Below, piece by piece: positions 46,875 through 55,641 of a stretch of DNA of 64,000 nucleotides (positions are counted from its first letter, which is position 1; each line of letters starts with the position of its first letter). The notes under the pieces are model-generated. The model did not search any database and was not told where the DNA came from. It saw nothing but the letters and a program-made list of their open reading frames with translations. This DNA comes from Sphingomonas sp. (GTDB taxonomy: Bacteria > Pseudomonadota > Alphaproteobacteria > Sphingomonadales > Sphingomonadaceae): NCBI GenBank assembly GCA_017304655.1, contig JAFKLY010000007.1:1-64000 (forward strand), read 5' to 3'. The position numbers and the translations under genes were made by a program.

Positions 46875-47320
46875 GCGCAGACGCGACCATTATCGAGAAG
46901 CCGCGCGTGGTGATCCACGGTCGCGGCGTGGTGCCCGGCGTGGCCGAGGGCGAAGCGCTGGTGACGCGCGAGACGATCTCCGGCTGGGGTGGAGTTAACC
47001 CGATGACCGGCACCGTGATCGAGAGCCGGCACGAGCTGAAAGGCGTGAGCTTCGCCGGCAAGGTGCTGGTCTTCCCCGGCGCCAAGGGCTCTTCCGGCTG
47101 GTCGAGCATCTTTCACATGTCCAAGCTGCGGGGAGCCTCGCCCGTCGCCATGGTGTTCAACATCATGACCACCAAGGCCGCGCTGGGTGCCGTTGTGATG
47201 CGCACGCCGACCGTGACCGACTGCGACCAGGACCCGCTCGACCTCATCCGAACGGGAGACTGGGTGCGGGTCGATGGCGATGCGGGAACGATCAGCATCT
47301 GGGACGCAAAACCAGCCTGA
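46871..47320 (+). CDS. Aconitase X swivel domain protein (small subunit)
   Basis: The 149-residue product is the DUF126/AcnX swivel domain: VIHGRGVVPGVAEGEALVT, ISGWGGVNPMTGTVIESRHELKGVSFAGKVLVFPGAKGSS, and VFNIMTTKAALGAVV. It completes the active site of the large subunit by closing over the substrate. Its ATG overlaps the stop of the large-subunit gene (ATGA), ensuring matched expression. Confidence 0.9.
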   Translation: MSADATIIEKPRVVIHGRGVVPGVAEGEALVTRETISGWGGVNPMTGTVIESRHELKGVSFAGKVLVFPGAKGSSGWSSIFHMSKLRGASPVAMVFNIMTTKAALGAVVMRTPTVTDCDQDPLDLIRTGDWVRVDGDAGTISIWDAKPA

Positions 47321-47419
47321 TCAGCCCCCTAACCATGCAGCGCGATTGACAGGGGGCAAGCGGGCATACAGTCTGGTGTTTCGTGGGACACACTCCTTGG
47401 GTGGAAGGAACGGCGTCCA

Positions 47420-48262
47420 ATGCACAACCGCCTCTCGCGGCTGTTGCCACTGTTTGTCATGGCGCTGCTGCTTGGCGGCTGTCTCCAGTCACAAGCGCCT
47501 CTGGTCGCCGATTCAGCCTATAGCGACGGCTTCGCCGGCACATATCGCGTCACGCGTGCCGGCGCGGACGAGACGCCGCGGACGATCACGCTCGAACGCA
47601 GCGGCGAGGCACTGACGGCCAGCGAATCCGGCGCGGACGGCAAGCCGGCGCCAACCGGCCAGCGTTATCGCTTCTGGCCCTATGGCAATGACCCGGACGA
47701 CGCGATCGTCCAGCAGGAAAGCGGCGGGGCGTTCAGCTATGCGCTGCTGCGCCGGTCGGGCGAGCACGCGCAGCTTTGGACCATCGCCTGCGACCGCATC
47801 CCGCCGTCGGCCCGAAAGGCTCTCGCGCTTGCAGGCAGTGGCAGCGACTGCCGCGCGGCAACGCTCGGCCAGGTCGAGGGCACCATCAAGGCCTATCTGC
47901 AGACCGATCCGCGCCCCGATTATAATCTCGCCATCGTCCAGCAATCGCGGGGCAACCACTTGCTACGCGCGCTCGGCAAGGAAGTGAGCGAGACTCTCAC
48001 GGGCGACCGGCTGGGGCTGGAAAATGCCGCTGACCGGCTCGGCAATCTGACCGTGTCCGGCAATGACGCGAGCGACGGGTCGGAAACCGCCGGTGACAGC
48101 ATGTTGACCCGCGCGATGGCGCCGCTGCGCGCGGCGGGCAATGCGATCACCGAAGGGCAGTGGCAGCGCCTGTGGAGCACGATTGCCCAGAGCTGGCTAT
48201 TGTTCGGGATCATCGGCCTGCTCGCGTTCCTGCTGCTCGGCTCCATCTGCCGACGCCGTTAA
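47420..48262 (+). CDS. Lipoprotein with C-terminal transmembrane helix
   Basis: The N-terminus is a lipoprotein signal (LFVMALLLGGC, lipobox LGGC at residues ~18-21). The middle contains a beta-rich region (GTYRVTRAGADETPRTITLERSG) and a helical region. A strong hydrophobic segment near the C-terminus (LLFGIIGLLAFLLLG) is followed by CRRR. Having both a lipid anchor and a C-terminal membrane helix points to the inner membrane. No family recognised. GGAAGGAACGG precedes the ATG; convergent with modC. Confidence 0.65.
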   Translation: MHNRLSRLLPLFVMALLLGGCLQSQAPLVADSAYSDGFAGTYRVTRAGADETPRTITLERSGEALTASESGADGKPAPTGQRYRFWPYGNDPDDAIVQQESGGAFSYALLRRSGEHAQLWTIACDRIPPSARKALALAGSGSDCRAATLGQVEGTIKAYLQTDPRPDYNLAIVQQSRGNHLLRALGKEVSETLTGDRLGLENAADRLGNLTVSGNDASDGSETAGDSMLTRAMAPLRAAGNAITEGQWQRLWSTIAQSWLLFGIIGLLAFLLLGSICRRR

Positions 48263-48274
48263 CGGCAGGCGGCC

Positions 48275-48910
48275 TCAGGCCGCGGGCATTCCCATATCGA
48301 TGATGGTCGACGCGAGCCGCTCCACCTCGCCATGGTCGTGGCTCACATAGAGGATCGGAAGCGCCAGCTCGTCCCGGATGCGCTCGATGACGCGCATGAT
48401 CTCCTGCCGACGCGCCGCGTCGAGCGAGGACAGCGGCTCATCCATCAGCAGGAATCGCGGGCCGGACAGCAGCGCCCGGCCAATGGCGACCCGCTGCGCC
48501 TCGCCCCCCGAGAGCGTGCGCGGCCAGCGTGCGAGCAACGAACCGATGCCGAGAAAATCGACCGCTTCGTCGAGCGTCATCCATCGCCGGGCGGGATCGG
48601 CGAGCCGCCAGCCATAAAGCAGATTGTCCCGCACGCGCTTGTGCGGGAACAGCCGTCCATCCTGAAAGACATAACCAGCCCGGCGCTTCTCCGGCGGCAG
48701 ATTGATGCCCGCCGCGCTGTCGAACAGCGTCTCCCCGCCCACGACGATGCGGCCCTGGTCCGGCTTCAGCAGGCCGGCGACCATGTTGAGGATCGAGCTT
48801 TTGCCTGAGCCGGAAGGGCCGAACAAGGCGGTCAGTCCGCCATTGCCGGCGAAGTCGGCGGCAATGCGCACATCACCTAATTGCCGTTCGACCGCGATCT
48901 CAAAGGACAT
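48275..48910 (-). CDS. modC: Molybdate ABC transporter ATP-binding protein, short form
   Basis: The 211-residue ATPase has Walker A GPSGSGKSS, a Q-loop in GYVFQDGRLFPHKRVRDNLLYG, the signature LSGGEAQRVAIGRALL, Walker B FLLMDEPLSSLD and the switch His in YVSHDH. It powers molybdate import with ModB and ModA. It stops right after the nucleotide-binding domain, whereas ModC usually continues ~140 residues with a molybdate-binding TOBE/Mop domain. Start chosen at ATG 48910, inside the end of modB (11-nt overlap). Confidence 0.88.
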   Translation of the reverse strand: MSFEIAVERQLGDVRIAADFAGNGGLTALFGPSGSGKSSILNMVAGLLKPDQGRIVVGGETLFDSAAGINLPPEKRRAGYVFQDGRLFPHKRVRDNLLYGWRLADPARRWMTLDEAVDFLGIGSLLARWPRTLSGGEAQRVAIGRALLSGPRFLLMDEPLSSLDAARRQEIMRVIERIRDELALPILYVSHDHGEVERLASTIIDMGMPAA

Positions 48911-49592
48911 GGCTGCCCCGCCCATGGCCCGAGCGACGGGCAAGTATCTCCGACACCAGCAAGGCGCCCAGCGACAGGACCACGGCGATGATGGCCAGCC
49001 GGGTCACTTCCGCCTCATTGCCCGGAATCTGCAACGCGCCATAGATCGCAATGGGAATGGTGCGGGTTTCGCCGGGAATGTTCGACACGAAGGTAATCGT
49101 CGCGCCGAACTCGCCGATGGACCGCGCGAAGCCGAGCACGGCGCCGGCCAGCAGGCCGGGCATGGCGAGCGGCAACGTGATCGAGATGAAAGTCCGCCAT
49201 GGTGACGCGCCGAGCGTGCGGGCGGCGCCCTCCAGCCGTGGATCGACCGCCTCGATCGACAGACGCATCGCGCGCACCATGAGCGGCAGCGCCATGATGG
49301 CAGCGGCCAGCGCCGCGCCGGTCCAGCGGAACATGAAGCTGAGCCCCAGCCACTCGGCCAGCCAGCGCCCGGCCGGACCATTCGTGCCGAACAGGATGAG
49401 CAGCAGCCAGCCGGTCACGACCGGTGGCAGCACCAGCGGCAGATGAACCAGCGCATCGAGCAGCAATTTGCCGGGGAAGCGCCCGCGCGCCAGCAGCCAG
49501 GCGAGGCCGAAAGCGACGGGCATCGTCGCCAGCACCGCCACGCCGCTCACCTTGAGCGAGAGCAGGATGATTTCCCATTCCTCGGGGGTCAT
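48900..49592 (-). CDS. modB: Molybdate ABC transporter permease
   Basis: The 230-residue protein has about five membrane helices and the ModB features: PPVVTGWLLLILFG, the cytoplasmic EAA loop EGAARTLGASPWRTFISITLPLAMPGLLAG, and FARSIGEFGATITFVSNIPGETRTIP, nearly identical to the family consensus. It forms the membrane channel for molybdate. It lies between modA and modC in the same leftward operon. Confidence 0.94.
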   Translation of the reverse strand: MTPEEWEIILLSLKVSGVAVLATMPVAFGLAWLLARGRFPGKLLLDALVHLPLVLPPVVTGWLLLILFGTNGPAGRWLAEWLGLSFMFRWTGAALAAAIMALPLMVRAMRLSIEAVDPRLEGAARTLGASPWRTFISITLPLAMPGLLAGAVLGFARSIGEFGATITFVSNIPGETRTIPIAIYGALQIPGNEAEVTRLAIIAVVLSLGALLVSEILARRSGHGRGSHVL

Positions 49593-49607
49593 GCGGCGGA
49601 CAAGGCC

Positions 49608-50378
49608 CTAGCGCACCGCAAAGCCGCGCCGGACGAAGATCGCCTTGCCCTCGCGCGAGAGGAGGAAGCGCCGAAATGCCTCGGCCCCGGCATTGGTCGA
49701 AGCCTTCAGCGTGGCGATCGGGTAGCGGATCGGCGGATGCGTGCTTTCCGGGAACACCCCGACCACGCGGACCTTTGCAGAAGCGCGGGCATCCGTGGCG
49801 AAGACGATACCGAAGGGCGCCTCGCCCCGCTCGACCAGCGCCAGCGCGCCTCGCACATTGTCCGCGCGGGCAACCTTGCTCTCCACCGAGCCCCAAACGC
49901 CGAGCGCCGTGAGCGCGGCCTTGCCATATTTGCCGGCCGGCACGGCATCAGGATCGCCCATCGCCAGCCGGCCATTGCCCAGCGCGCGCGCGAGCGGAAA
50001 ATTCGGTCCGATCCTCAGCGCCCTGCGATTGCCGACAGGCGCCACCAGAACGAGCCGGTTGGAGAGGAGCAGCGCCCGCGTGTCCGGGCGGATCAGGCGC
50101 TTGCCCGCCACATGATCCATCCACTCATTATCGGCAGAGATGAATAGATCCGCCGGCGCGCCGGCCTCGATCTGGCGCGCGAGAGCCGAGGAACTGGCGA
50201 AGGACAGCACAGGTGCTGCATGACGCCGCGCGGCCCAGGCCCTGGCTGCATCGCTCAGCGCTTCCTGCAGGCTGGCCGCCGCCAGCACGAGCGGTCCGCG
50301 CTCGCCCGCATGTGCCGACGCAAGCGGAAGCAACGCGACAAGCAGCATGAACAGGCTCTGGCGGATGGCGCGCAGCAT
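49608..50378 (-). CDS. modA: Molybdate-binding periplasmic protein
   Basis: A signal peptide (LLVALLPLASAHA) is followed by the ModA core: VLAAASLQEALSDAARAW (first oxyanion-binding segment), SFASSSALARQIEAGAPADLFISAD, and GVVFATDA-like IVFATDARASAKV. It captures molybdate (or tungstate) in the periplasm and hands it to ModBC. Start at ATG 50378, 66 nt after the modE stop. Confidence 0.92.
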   Translation of the reverse strand: MLRAIRQSLFMLLVALLPLASAHAGERGPLVLAAASLQEALSDAARAWAARRHAAPVLSFASSSALARQIEAGAPADLFISADNEWMDHVAGKRLIRPDTRALLLSNRLVLVAPVGNRRALRIGPNFPLARALGNGRLAMGDPDAVPAGKYGKAALTALGVWGSVESKVARADNVRGALALVERGEAPFGIVFATDARASAKVRVVGVFPESTHPPIRYPIATLKASTNAGAEAFRRFLLSREGKAIFVRRGFAVR

Positions 50379-50405
50379 CAGATCTCCGGGACTGGCTATA
50401 GCGCC

Positions 50406-50415
50406 CTGTATACAG
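50406..50415. promoter_or_regulatory. Small palindrome between modE and modA
   Basis: CTGTATACAG is a perfect 10-bp palindrome preceded by GGCTATAGCGCC, in the 66-nt gap before modA. The TATA-rich inverted character recalls ModE sites but does not match the enteric consensus well. Confidence 0.3.
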
Positions 50416-50444
50416 CTTTATCAAGGCGGGGCAATGTCGAGCCC

Positions 50445-50825
50445 CTATTCGCCCTTCTGGCTCTTGCGCGGCGCGTCGAGCATGGCGGCGGTCAGCGCAT
50501 TTTGATCGGCACAATCGGAGGCGCCGTTGAGCCGCGCCTGCAAGGCGCGATAATGGTTGAGCACCGCTTCCCCCATCGTTGTGACACGCGCGCCGCCGCC
50601 GTGGGAGCTGCCCGGCGAAGTCTCGACCAGCGGCTCCCGCCAGCAGCGGTTCATCACGTCGACCAGCAGCCAGGCGCGGCGATAGCTCATGTCCATCGCC
50701 CGCCCTGCGGCGGAGATGGAGCCATGCGCCCGGATCGCGTCGAGCAGGTCGGCCTTGCCCGGCCCCATCGCGATCTCATCACCGCAATAGAGCTGGATCT
50801 TGAGCTTGATCGGCGCGTCGGACAT
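50445..50825 (-). CDS. ModE-type winged-helix regulator without molybdate-binding domain
   Basis: The 126-residue protein is the N-terminal DNA-binding domain of ModE: DLLDAIRAHGSISAAGRAMDMSYRRAWLLVDVMN, followed by the wing VETSPGSSHGGGARVTTMGEAVL. It would regulate the molybdate operon that follows. The tandem TOBE/Mop molybdate-binding domains of full-length ModE (~260 residues) are absent, so how it senses molybdate is unclear. Start ATG at 50825. Confidence 0.86.
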   Translation of the reverse strand: MSDAPIKLKIQLYCGDEIAMGPGKADLLDAIRAHGSISAAGRAMDMSYRRAWLLVDVMNRCWREPLVETSPGSSHGGGARVTTMGEAVLNHYRALQARLNGASDCADQNALTAAMLDAPRKSQKGE

Positions 50826-50875
50826 GAGCCGACTGTAGTGCGGAGCCCCCCGCCCCGGCAATGGACTTCGCGCCG

Positions 50876-52135
50876 TCAGGCCAGCTCCACCGGCGTCACC
50901 TGATAGCCGCTCTGCGCCAGCGCAGCCATCAGGCGCTGGAGATGGGCTTCGTCGCGCGTCTCGCACTCGACATCAAGGCTAAGCCCCTTGGCCGGCAGAT
51001 TGGTGAAGATGCGCTGATGCGACAGCTCCAGAATATTGACCGCTTCCTGATCGAAGATGCGCGCGACATGGAACAGGGCGCCCGGACGATCCTGCATGAT
51101 GATGCGCAGGCGCGCGAGACGGCCCGAACGCGCCAGATCGCGCAGCAGCACATTGGCGAGCAGCCGCGTGTCGATATTGCCGCCGGTCAGCACCAGCCCC
51201 ACCGTCTTGCCGGCGAACATCGCCTTGTGCTCCAGCAGGGCGGCAAGGCCCGCCGCGCCGGCACCCTCGACGACCGTCTTCTCGATCTGCAGCAGCAGGC
51301 TCACGGCCTGTTCCAGCGCCCGCTCGGTGACGAGCACGACGTCGTTGGCCAGGGCATCGACGACGCCACGCGTGACGTTGCCCGGCTCCTTGACCGCGAT
51401 ACCTTCCGCCAGCGTGTCGCCGCCGGCCGGCAGGTTCGCCTGCTTCACATAATCATACATCGACGGATAAAGCTCGGCCTGCACGCCGACGAGCTGGATA
51501 TCCGGCTTCAGCGCGCGCGCGGCAACGCCCATGCCGGAGAACAGCCCGCCACCGCCGATCGGGATCACCAGCGCGTCGATGTCCGGCGCGTCCTCCAGCA
51601 TTTCCAGCGCAACGGTGCCCTGGCCGGCAATGATGTCCGGCTCGTCGAAAGGGTGAACGAAGGTGAGGCCGCGCTCGACTTCCAGCTCGCGGGCATGGCC
51701 ATAGGCCTCGTCGAACGTCTCGCCGAACAGCACGACCGTGGCACCATGACCTTCGGTCTGCATCACTTTCACGAGCGGCGTGGTGTTGGGCATGACGATC
51801 GTCACCGGCACGCCAAGCCGCGCGCCATGATAAGCCAGACCCTGCGCATGATTGCCCGCGGACGCAGCGATGACGCCCGTGGCGCGGGCCGCATCATCGA
51901 GCAGCAGCAGGCGATTGAGCGCACCGCGCTCCTTGTAGGCCGCCGTAAACTGATGGTTCTCGAACTTGAGATAGACAGTCGCGCCGGTGAGCTGAGACAG
52001 CGTCTTGCTGATCACCGTGGGCGTATGCACCACCGACCCCTTAATTCGCTCCCGGGCCGCGCGAACATCGGCGACGGTAACGGGCAGCGCCTGCGCGCTG
52101 GCCATCGGGGGCTCAAGCTGGTCGATCTTATTCAT
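50876..52135 (-). CDS. ilvA: Threonine ammonia-lyase (threonine dehydratase) with ACT domain
   Basis: The PLP-binding Lys lies in FENHQFTAAYKERGALN near residue 60. ASAGNHAQGLAYHGARLGV and IPIGGGGLFSG bind PLP and its phosphate. The C-terminal ~85 residues form one ACT domain (RLRIIMQDRPGALFHVARIF), giving the ~400-residue TdcB/short IlvA type. It deaminates threonine to 2-oxobutanoate, feeding isoleucine synthesis or threonine breakdown. Start ATG at 52135. The divergent gene starts 57 nt away. Confidence 0.92.
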   Translation of the reverse strand: MNKIDQLEPPMASAQALPVTVADVRAARERIKGSVVHTPTVISKTLSQLTGATVYLKFENHQFTAAYKERGALNRLLLLDDAARATGVIAASAGNHAQGLAYHGARLGVPVTIVMPNTTPLVKVMQTEGHGATVVLFGETFDEAYGHARELEVERGLTFVHPFDEPDIIAGQGTVALEMLEDAPDIDALVIPIGGGGLFSGMGVAARALKPDIQLVGVQAELYPSMYDYVKQANLPAGGDTLAEGIAVKEPGNVTRGVVDALANDVVLVTERALEQAVSLLLQIEKTVVEGAGAAGLAALLEHKAMFAGKTVGLVLTGGNIDTRLLANVLLRDLARSGRLARLRIIMQDRPGALFHVARIFDQEAVNILELSHQRIFTNLPAKGLSLDVECETRDEAHLQRLMAALAQSGYQVTPVELA

Positions 52136-52191
52136 GGCCGGCGGCCCTATCCCATCTGGCGCTCCGTGAAAACAGGCACTATGCCCCAAGC

Positions 52192-53061
52192 ATGGCAAAA
52201 ATAGCGTTTATCGGGCTTGGGGTGATGGGCGCGCCGATGGCGGGGCATCTCGCCAGCGCCGGACACGAGCTCTCCGTTTTCAATCGGTCGATGGGCAAGA
52301 GCCAGGCCTGGGTGGAGCGCTATGGCGGTATCGCCGCGATTAGCCCGGCGCAGGCAGCCGAAGAAGCCGATATCGTGATCAGTTGCGTGGGCACGGATGA
52401 CGACCTCTCCGCCGTGACGATCGGCCGCGATGGCGCCTTCCGTACCATGGCCAAGGGCAGCCTGTTCATCGACCATACGACAGTCTCCGCGCGGATCGCC
52501 CGCCAGCTTGCGCTGGAAGCGGACAGCCGCGGCCTGCATTTCGTCGATGCGCCGGTTTCCGGCGGACAGGCGGGTGCGGAAAATGGCACGCTCTCGGTGA
52601 TGTGCGGCGGCACTGCCCCGGCAGTGGAGGCGGCAAAGCTGGTGATGCAGGCCTATGCGGCGCGCGTCGTCCATTGCGGCCCGGCCGGCGCCGGGCAGAC
52701 CACCAAGATGGTCAACCAGATCTGCATTGCCGGCGTGATCGAAGGCGTTTCGGAAGCGCTTCGCTTCGCGCAGGGCGCAGGGCTGGATCTCGATCGCGTC
52801 TTTGAGGCGATCTCCGGCGGCGCGGCGCAGAGCTGGCAGATGGACAATCGCTGGAAGAGCATGAGCGAGGACCGCTTCGATTTCGGCTTCGCGATCGAGT
52901 GGATGCGCAAGGATCTGGGCCTCGCACTGGATGAAGCGAAGTCCATCGGCGCGACCCTGCCCGTCACTGCGCTCATCGATCAATATTATGCGGAAGTCGT
53001 GCAAATGGGGGGTGGCCGGCAGGACACGAGCGCGCTGGTGAGGCGACTGCGCAAGCCATGA
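52192..53061 (+). CDS. Beta-hydroxyacid dehydrogenase (3-hydroxyisobutyrate dehydrogenase family)
   Basis: The N-terminal Rossmann motif IAFIGLGVMGAPMAGHLASAG, the substrate motif DAPVSGGQAGAENGTLSVMCGG and the catalytic Lys in GAGQTTKMVNQ define the family. Members oxidise 3-hydroxyisobutyrate, tartronate semialdehyde and similar acids with NAD(P). The 289-residue length is standard. Its stop overlaps the start of the amidohydrolase gene (ATGA). The exact substrate cannot be read from sequence. Confidence 0.88.
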   Translation: MAKIAFIGLGVMGAPMAGHLASAGHELSVFNRSMGKSQAWVERYGGIAAISPAQAAEEADIVISCVGTDDDLSAVTIGRDGAFRTMAKGSLFIDHTTVSARIARQLALEADSRGLHFVDAPVSGGQAGAENGTLSVMCGGTAPAVEAAKLVMQAYAARVVHCGPAGAGQTTKMVNQICIAGVIEGVSEALRFAQGAGLDLDRVFEAISGGAAQSWQMDNRWKSMSEDRFDFGFAIEWMRKDLGLALDEAKSIGATLPVTALIDQYYAEVVQMGGGRQDTSALVRRLRKP

Positions 53062-54728
53062 TCGCTCATCGAAGCCGGCGGGTTCGCACCGCCCTGTTTG
53101 CGACGTTGCTGCTCTGCGGCACGCCGGGGCTGGCGAGCGGCCTCATCGACAATGTGAACGGCCTCACCGTCGACGCGAGCGGGAACGTCATTCACTTTAC
53201 CGGCCTTGTTATCGGCACCGACGGCCGGGTGGAAAAGCGTCTGGCGCGCAATGAGCCGCGGCCCGACCGGCCCGACTATCGTTACGACGGCAAGGGACGC
53301 ACGCTGATCCCCGGCCTGATCGACGCGCATGGTCATGTGCTCGACCTCGGCTTCTCGCGCCTAAACCTTGATCTCAGTGGCACCCGATCGCTGGACGAGG
53401 CCAAAGCGAAGATCGCCGAATTCGCTGCCGCCAATCCGGGCCGCCCATGGATCCTCGGCTTCGGCTGGAATCAGGAGGCCTGGGGCCTCGGCCGCTTCCC
53501 GACCGTTGCCGATCTGTCCGGCCTTGCCGGCGGACGGCCGATCTGGCTGGAACGGGTGGATGGCCATGCCGGCTGGGCCAATGACGCAGCCCTTGCCGCC
53601 GCCAAGATCACCGCCACCACCAAAGCGCCGACGGGCGGGCGCATCCTGCTCGCTGCCGGCAAACCGGCGGGCGTGCTGGTCGACAAGGCGATGGGCCTGA
53701 TGACCCGCGTCGTGCCGCCGCCCCAGCCCAAGGATTATGACGCCGCGCTCGCCAAGGCGCAGGACGCGCTGCTGGCGCGCGGCGTGACCGGCATTGCGGA
53801 CATGGGCACAACCATCGAGGGCTGGCAGGCGCTGCGCCGCGCCGGCGATCGGGGCGCGTTGCGCATTCGCGTCATGGCCTATGCGCGCGGGATCGATCAG
53901 GCAGCGATGATCGCCGGCCCCGGCCCCACGCCCTGGCTCTATGACGACCGGCTGCGGCTGGGCGGCGTCAAGCTGATGGTCGATGGCGCGCTCGGATCGC
54001 GCGGGGCCTGGCTCAAGGCGCCTTACGCAGACGCACCGACCGAAACCGGCCTGCCGATGCTCACATCCGTCCAGCTGCGCAACCAGATGAGCCGCGCGGC
54101 CATGGACGGCTTCCAGATCGCCGTCCATGCCATTGGCGACAAGGCCAATGCCGATGTGCTCGATGCGATCGACGAGCTGTCCGAGACCTACAAGGGCGAG
54201 CGGCGCTGGCGAATTGAACATGCGCAGATCGTCGACCCTGCGGACCTGCCCCGCTTCGCGCTCCATGGCACCATTGCCTCGATGCAGCCGCAACATGCCA
54301 CCTCCGATTGGGCCATGGCGACGGCACGCCTGGGGCCGGACCGGCTCGGCGGTGCTTATGCGTGGAAATCCATGCTGGACAACAAAGTGCCGCTCGCCTT
54401 CGGGTCGGACGTGCCGGTGGAACCCGCCGATCCGTTCATCGGCCTGAAGTCCGCCCTGAGCCGTATCGACGCAAAAGGCGAGCCCGCCGGTGGCTGGCTG
54501 CCCCAGCAGCGCGTGACGATCGCCGAGGCGCTGCGGGCTTACACATGGGGCGCCGCTTATGCCGCTTTCGCCGAGCAGCGCTTCGGCAATCTCGCGCCGG
54601 GCCAGCGGGCCGACTTCCTCATCGTCGACAAGGACATCGAGCTGGCGAGTCCAGCCGACTTGCCGGCAACGCAGGTTCTCGAGGTGTGGATCGGCGGTCA
54701 GCGCGTGACGACGAAGGACGCCAACTGA
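53058..54728 (+). CDS. YtcJ-like metal-dependent amidohydrolase, exported
   Basis: The 556-residue protein has a signal-like N-terminus (LFATLLLCGTPGLASG), then the amidohydrolase-3 pattern: TLIPGLIDAHGHVLDLG (metal HxH), GFGWNQEAWG, RIEHAQIVDPADLPRF with a metal His, and AFGSDVPVEPADPF. YtcJ-type enzymes hydrolyse C-N bonds of mostly unknown substrates; the signal peptide places it in the periplasm. ATG overlaps the previous stop and its own stop overlaps manA. Confidence 0.87.
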   Translation: MIAHRSRRVRTALFATLLLCGTPGLASGLIDNVNGLTVDASGNVIHFTGLVIGTDGRVEKRLARNEPRPDRPDYRYDGKGRTLIPGLIDAHGHVLDLGFSRLNLDLSGTRSLDEAKAKIAEFAAANPGRPWILGFGWNQEAWGLGRFPTVADLSGLAGGRPIWLERVDGHAGWANDAALAAAKITATTKAPTGGRILLAAGKPAGVLVDKAMGLMTRVVPPPQPKDYDAALAKAQDALLARGVTGIADMGTTIEGWQALRRAGDRGALRIRVMAYARGIDQAAMIAGPGPTPWLYDDRLRLGGVKLMVDGALGSRGAWLKAPYADAPTETGLPMLTSVQLRNQMSRAAMDGFQIAVHAIGDKANADVLDAIDELSETYKGERRWRIEHAQIVDPADLPRFALHGTIASMQPQHATSDWAMATARLGPDRLGGAYAWKSMLDNKVPLAFGSDVPVEPADPFIGLKSALSRIDAKGEPAGGWLPQQRVTIAEALRAYTWGAAYAAFAEQRFGNLAPGQRADFLIVDKDIELASPADLPATQVLEVWIGGQRVTTKDAN

Positions 54729-55534
54729 TGCCCGCGACAAAGCTCGCCACCAAATATGTCGAGAAGCCCTGGGGCCGGACGGACCTGCCCGGTTTCTTTC
54801 CGGACGGTGCAGGGCGCCAGATCGGCGAGGTATGGTTCGACGGGCCGGAGGGGCGGCACCCGCCGCTGCTGGTCAAATATATCTTCACCAGCGAGCGCCT
54901 CTCGATCCAGGTCCACCCCAATGACGCGGAGGGTCAGGACCGCGGCCTGCCCGGCGGCAAGAGCGAATGCTGGCTGATCCTCGATGCGGAGCCGGGCGCG
55001 ACGCTCGGCATGGGCACGCTGGCGCCGCTCGATGGCGAGACACTGCGCGCCGCCTCGCTCGACGGGGGAATCGAAACATTGATGGACTGGAAGCCGGTGA
55101 AGCCCGGCGATTTCTTCTACATCCCGGCCGGCACCGTCCACGCCATCGGCGCGGGCGTGACGCTGGTCGAGGTTCAGCAGAATGTCGACGTGACCTACCG
55201 TCTCTACGACTATGGCCGCCCGCGCGAACTCCATCTCGTCGATGGTGTCGCGGTGAGCATCGCCCAGCCCTATGTCCGCCCCCCCGTCACCATCGCACAG
55301 CGGGACAAGGCCCTGCTGCTTGATCGGGACGAGGCGCCCTTCCGCCTCGATCTCGTGACCTTCGCCTCAGGCAGCCATGAGCTCGACGATGCCGGCGAGC
55401 GCTGGTTCATCCCGCTGAGCGGCCACGGCACAATTGATGGCGCGCGCTGGGAAGCCGGGCAATGCTGGCTGCTGGAAGGCCCCGCAGCACTCGCCGTGGC
55501 GGACGGGACACGCGCGCTGATCGCCAGCCTCTGA
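54728..55534 (+). CDS. manA: Mannose-6-phosphate isomerase, class I type, short form
   Basis: The cupin enzyme interconverts mannose 6-phosphate and fructose 6-phosphate. Zinc ligands appear in SIQVHPNDAEGQ and in FYIPAGTVHAIGAGVTLVEVQQNVDVTYRLYDYGR. KPWGRTDLP at the start is also typical. The 268-residue length fits the compact bacterial form without the insertion of larger enzymes. ATG overlaps the amidohydrolase stop by 1 nt (TGATG). It could feed GDP-mannose synthesis. Confidence 0.88.
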   Translation: MPATKLATKYVEKPWGRTDLPGFFPDGAGRQIGEVWFDGPEGRHPPLLVKYIFTSERLSIQVHPNDAEGQDRGLPGGKSECWLILDAEPGATLGMGTLAPLDGETLRAASLDGGIETLMDWKPVKPGDFFYIPAGTVHAIGAGVTLVEVQQNVDVTYRLYDYGRPRELHLVDGVAVSIAQPYVRPPVTIAQRDKALLLDRDEAPFRLDLVTFASGSHELDDAGERWFIPLSGHGTIDGARWEAGQCWLLEGPAALAVADGTRALIASL

Positions 55535-55641
55535 CCCTGACGGCGCGAAAGCCGGTCTGCCGATCATTTTACACCGCTTTTGAACGACCCATGTTAGGAG
55601 CGTGGTTCAGGGAGACATCAGGACCGGAAAACGAGACCGTC

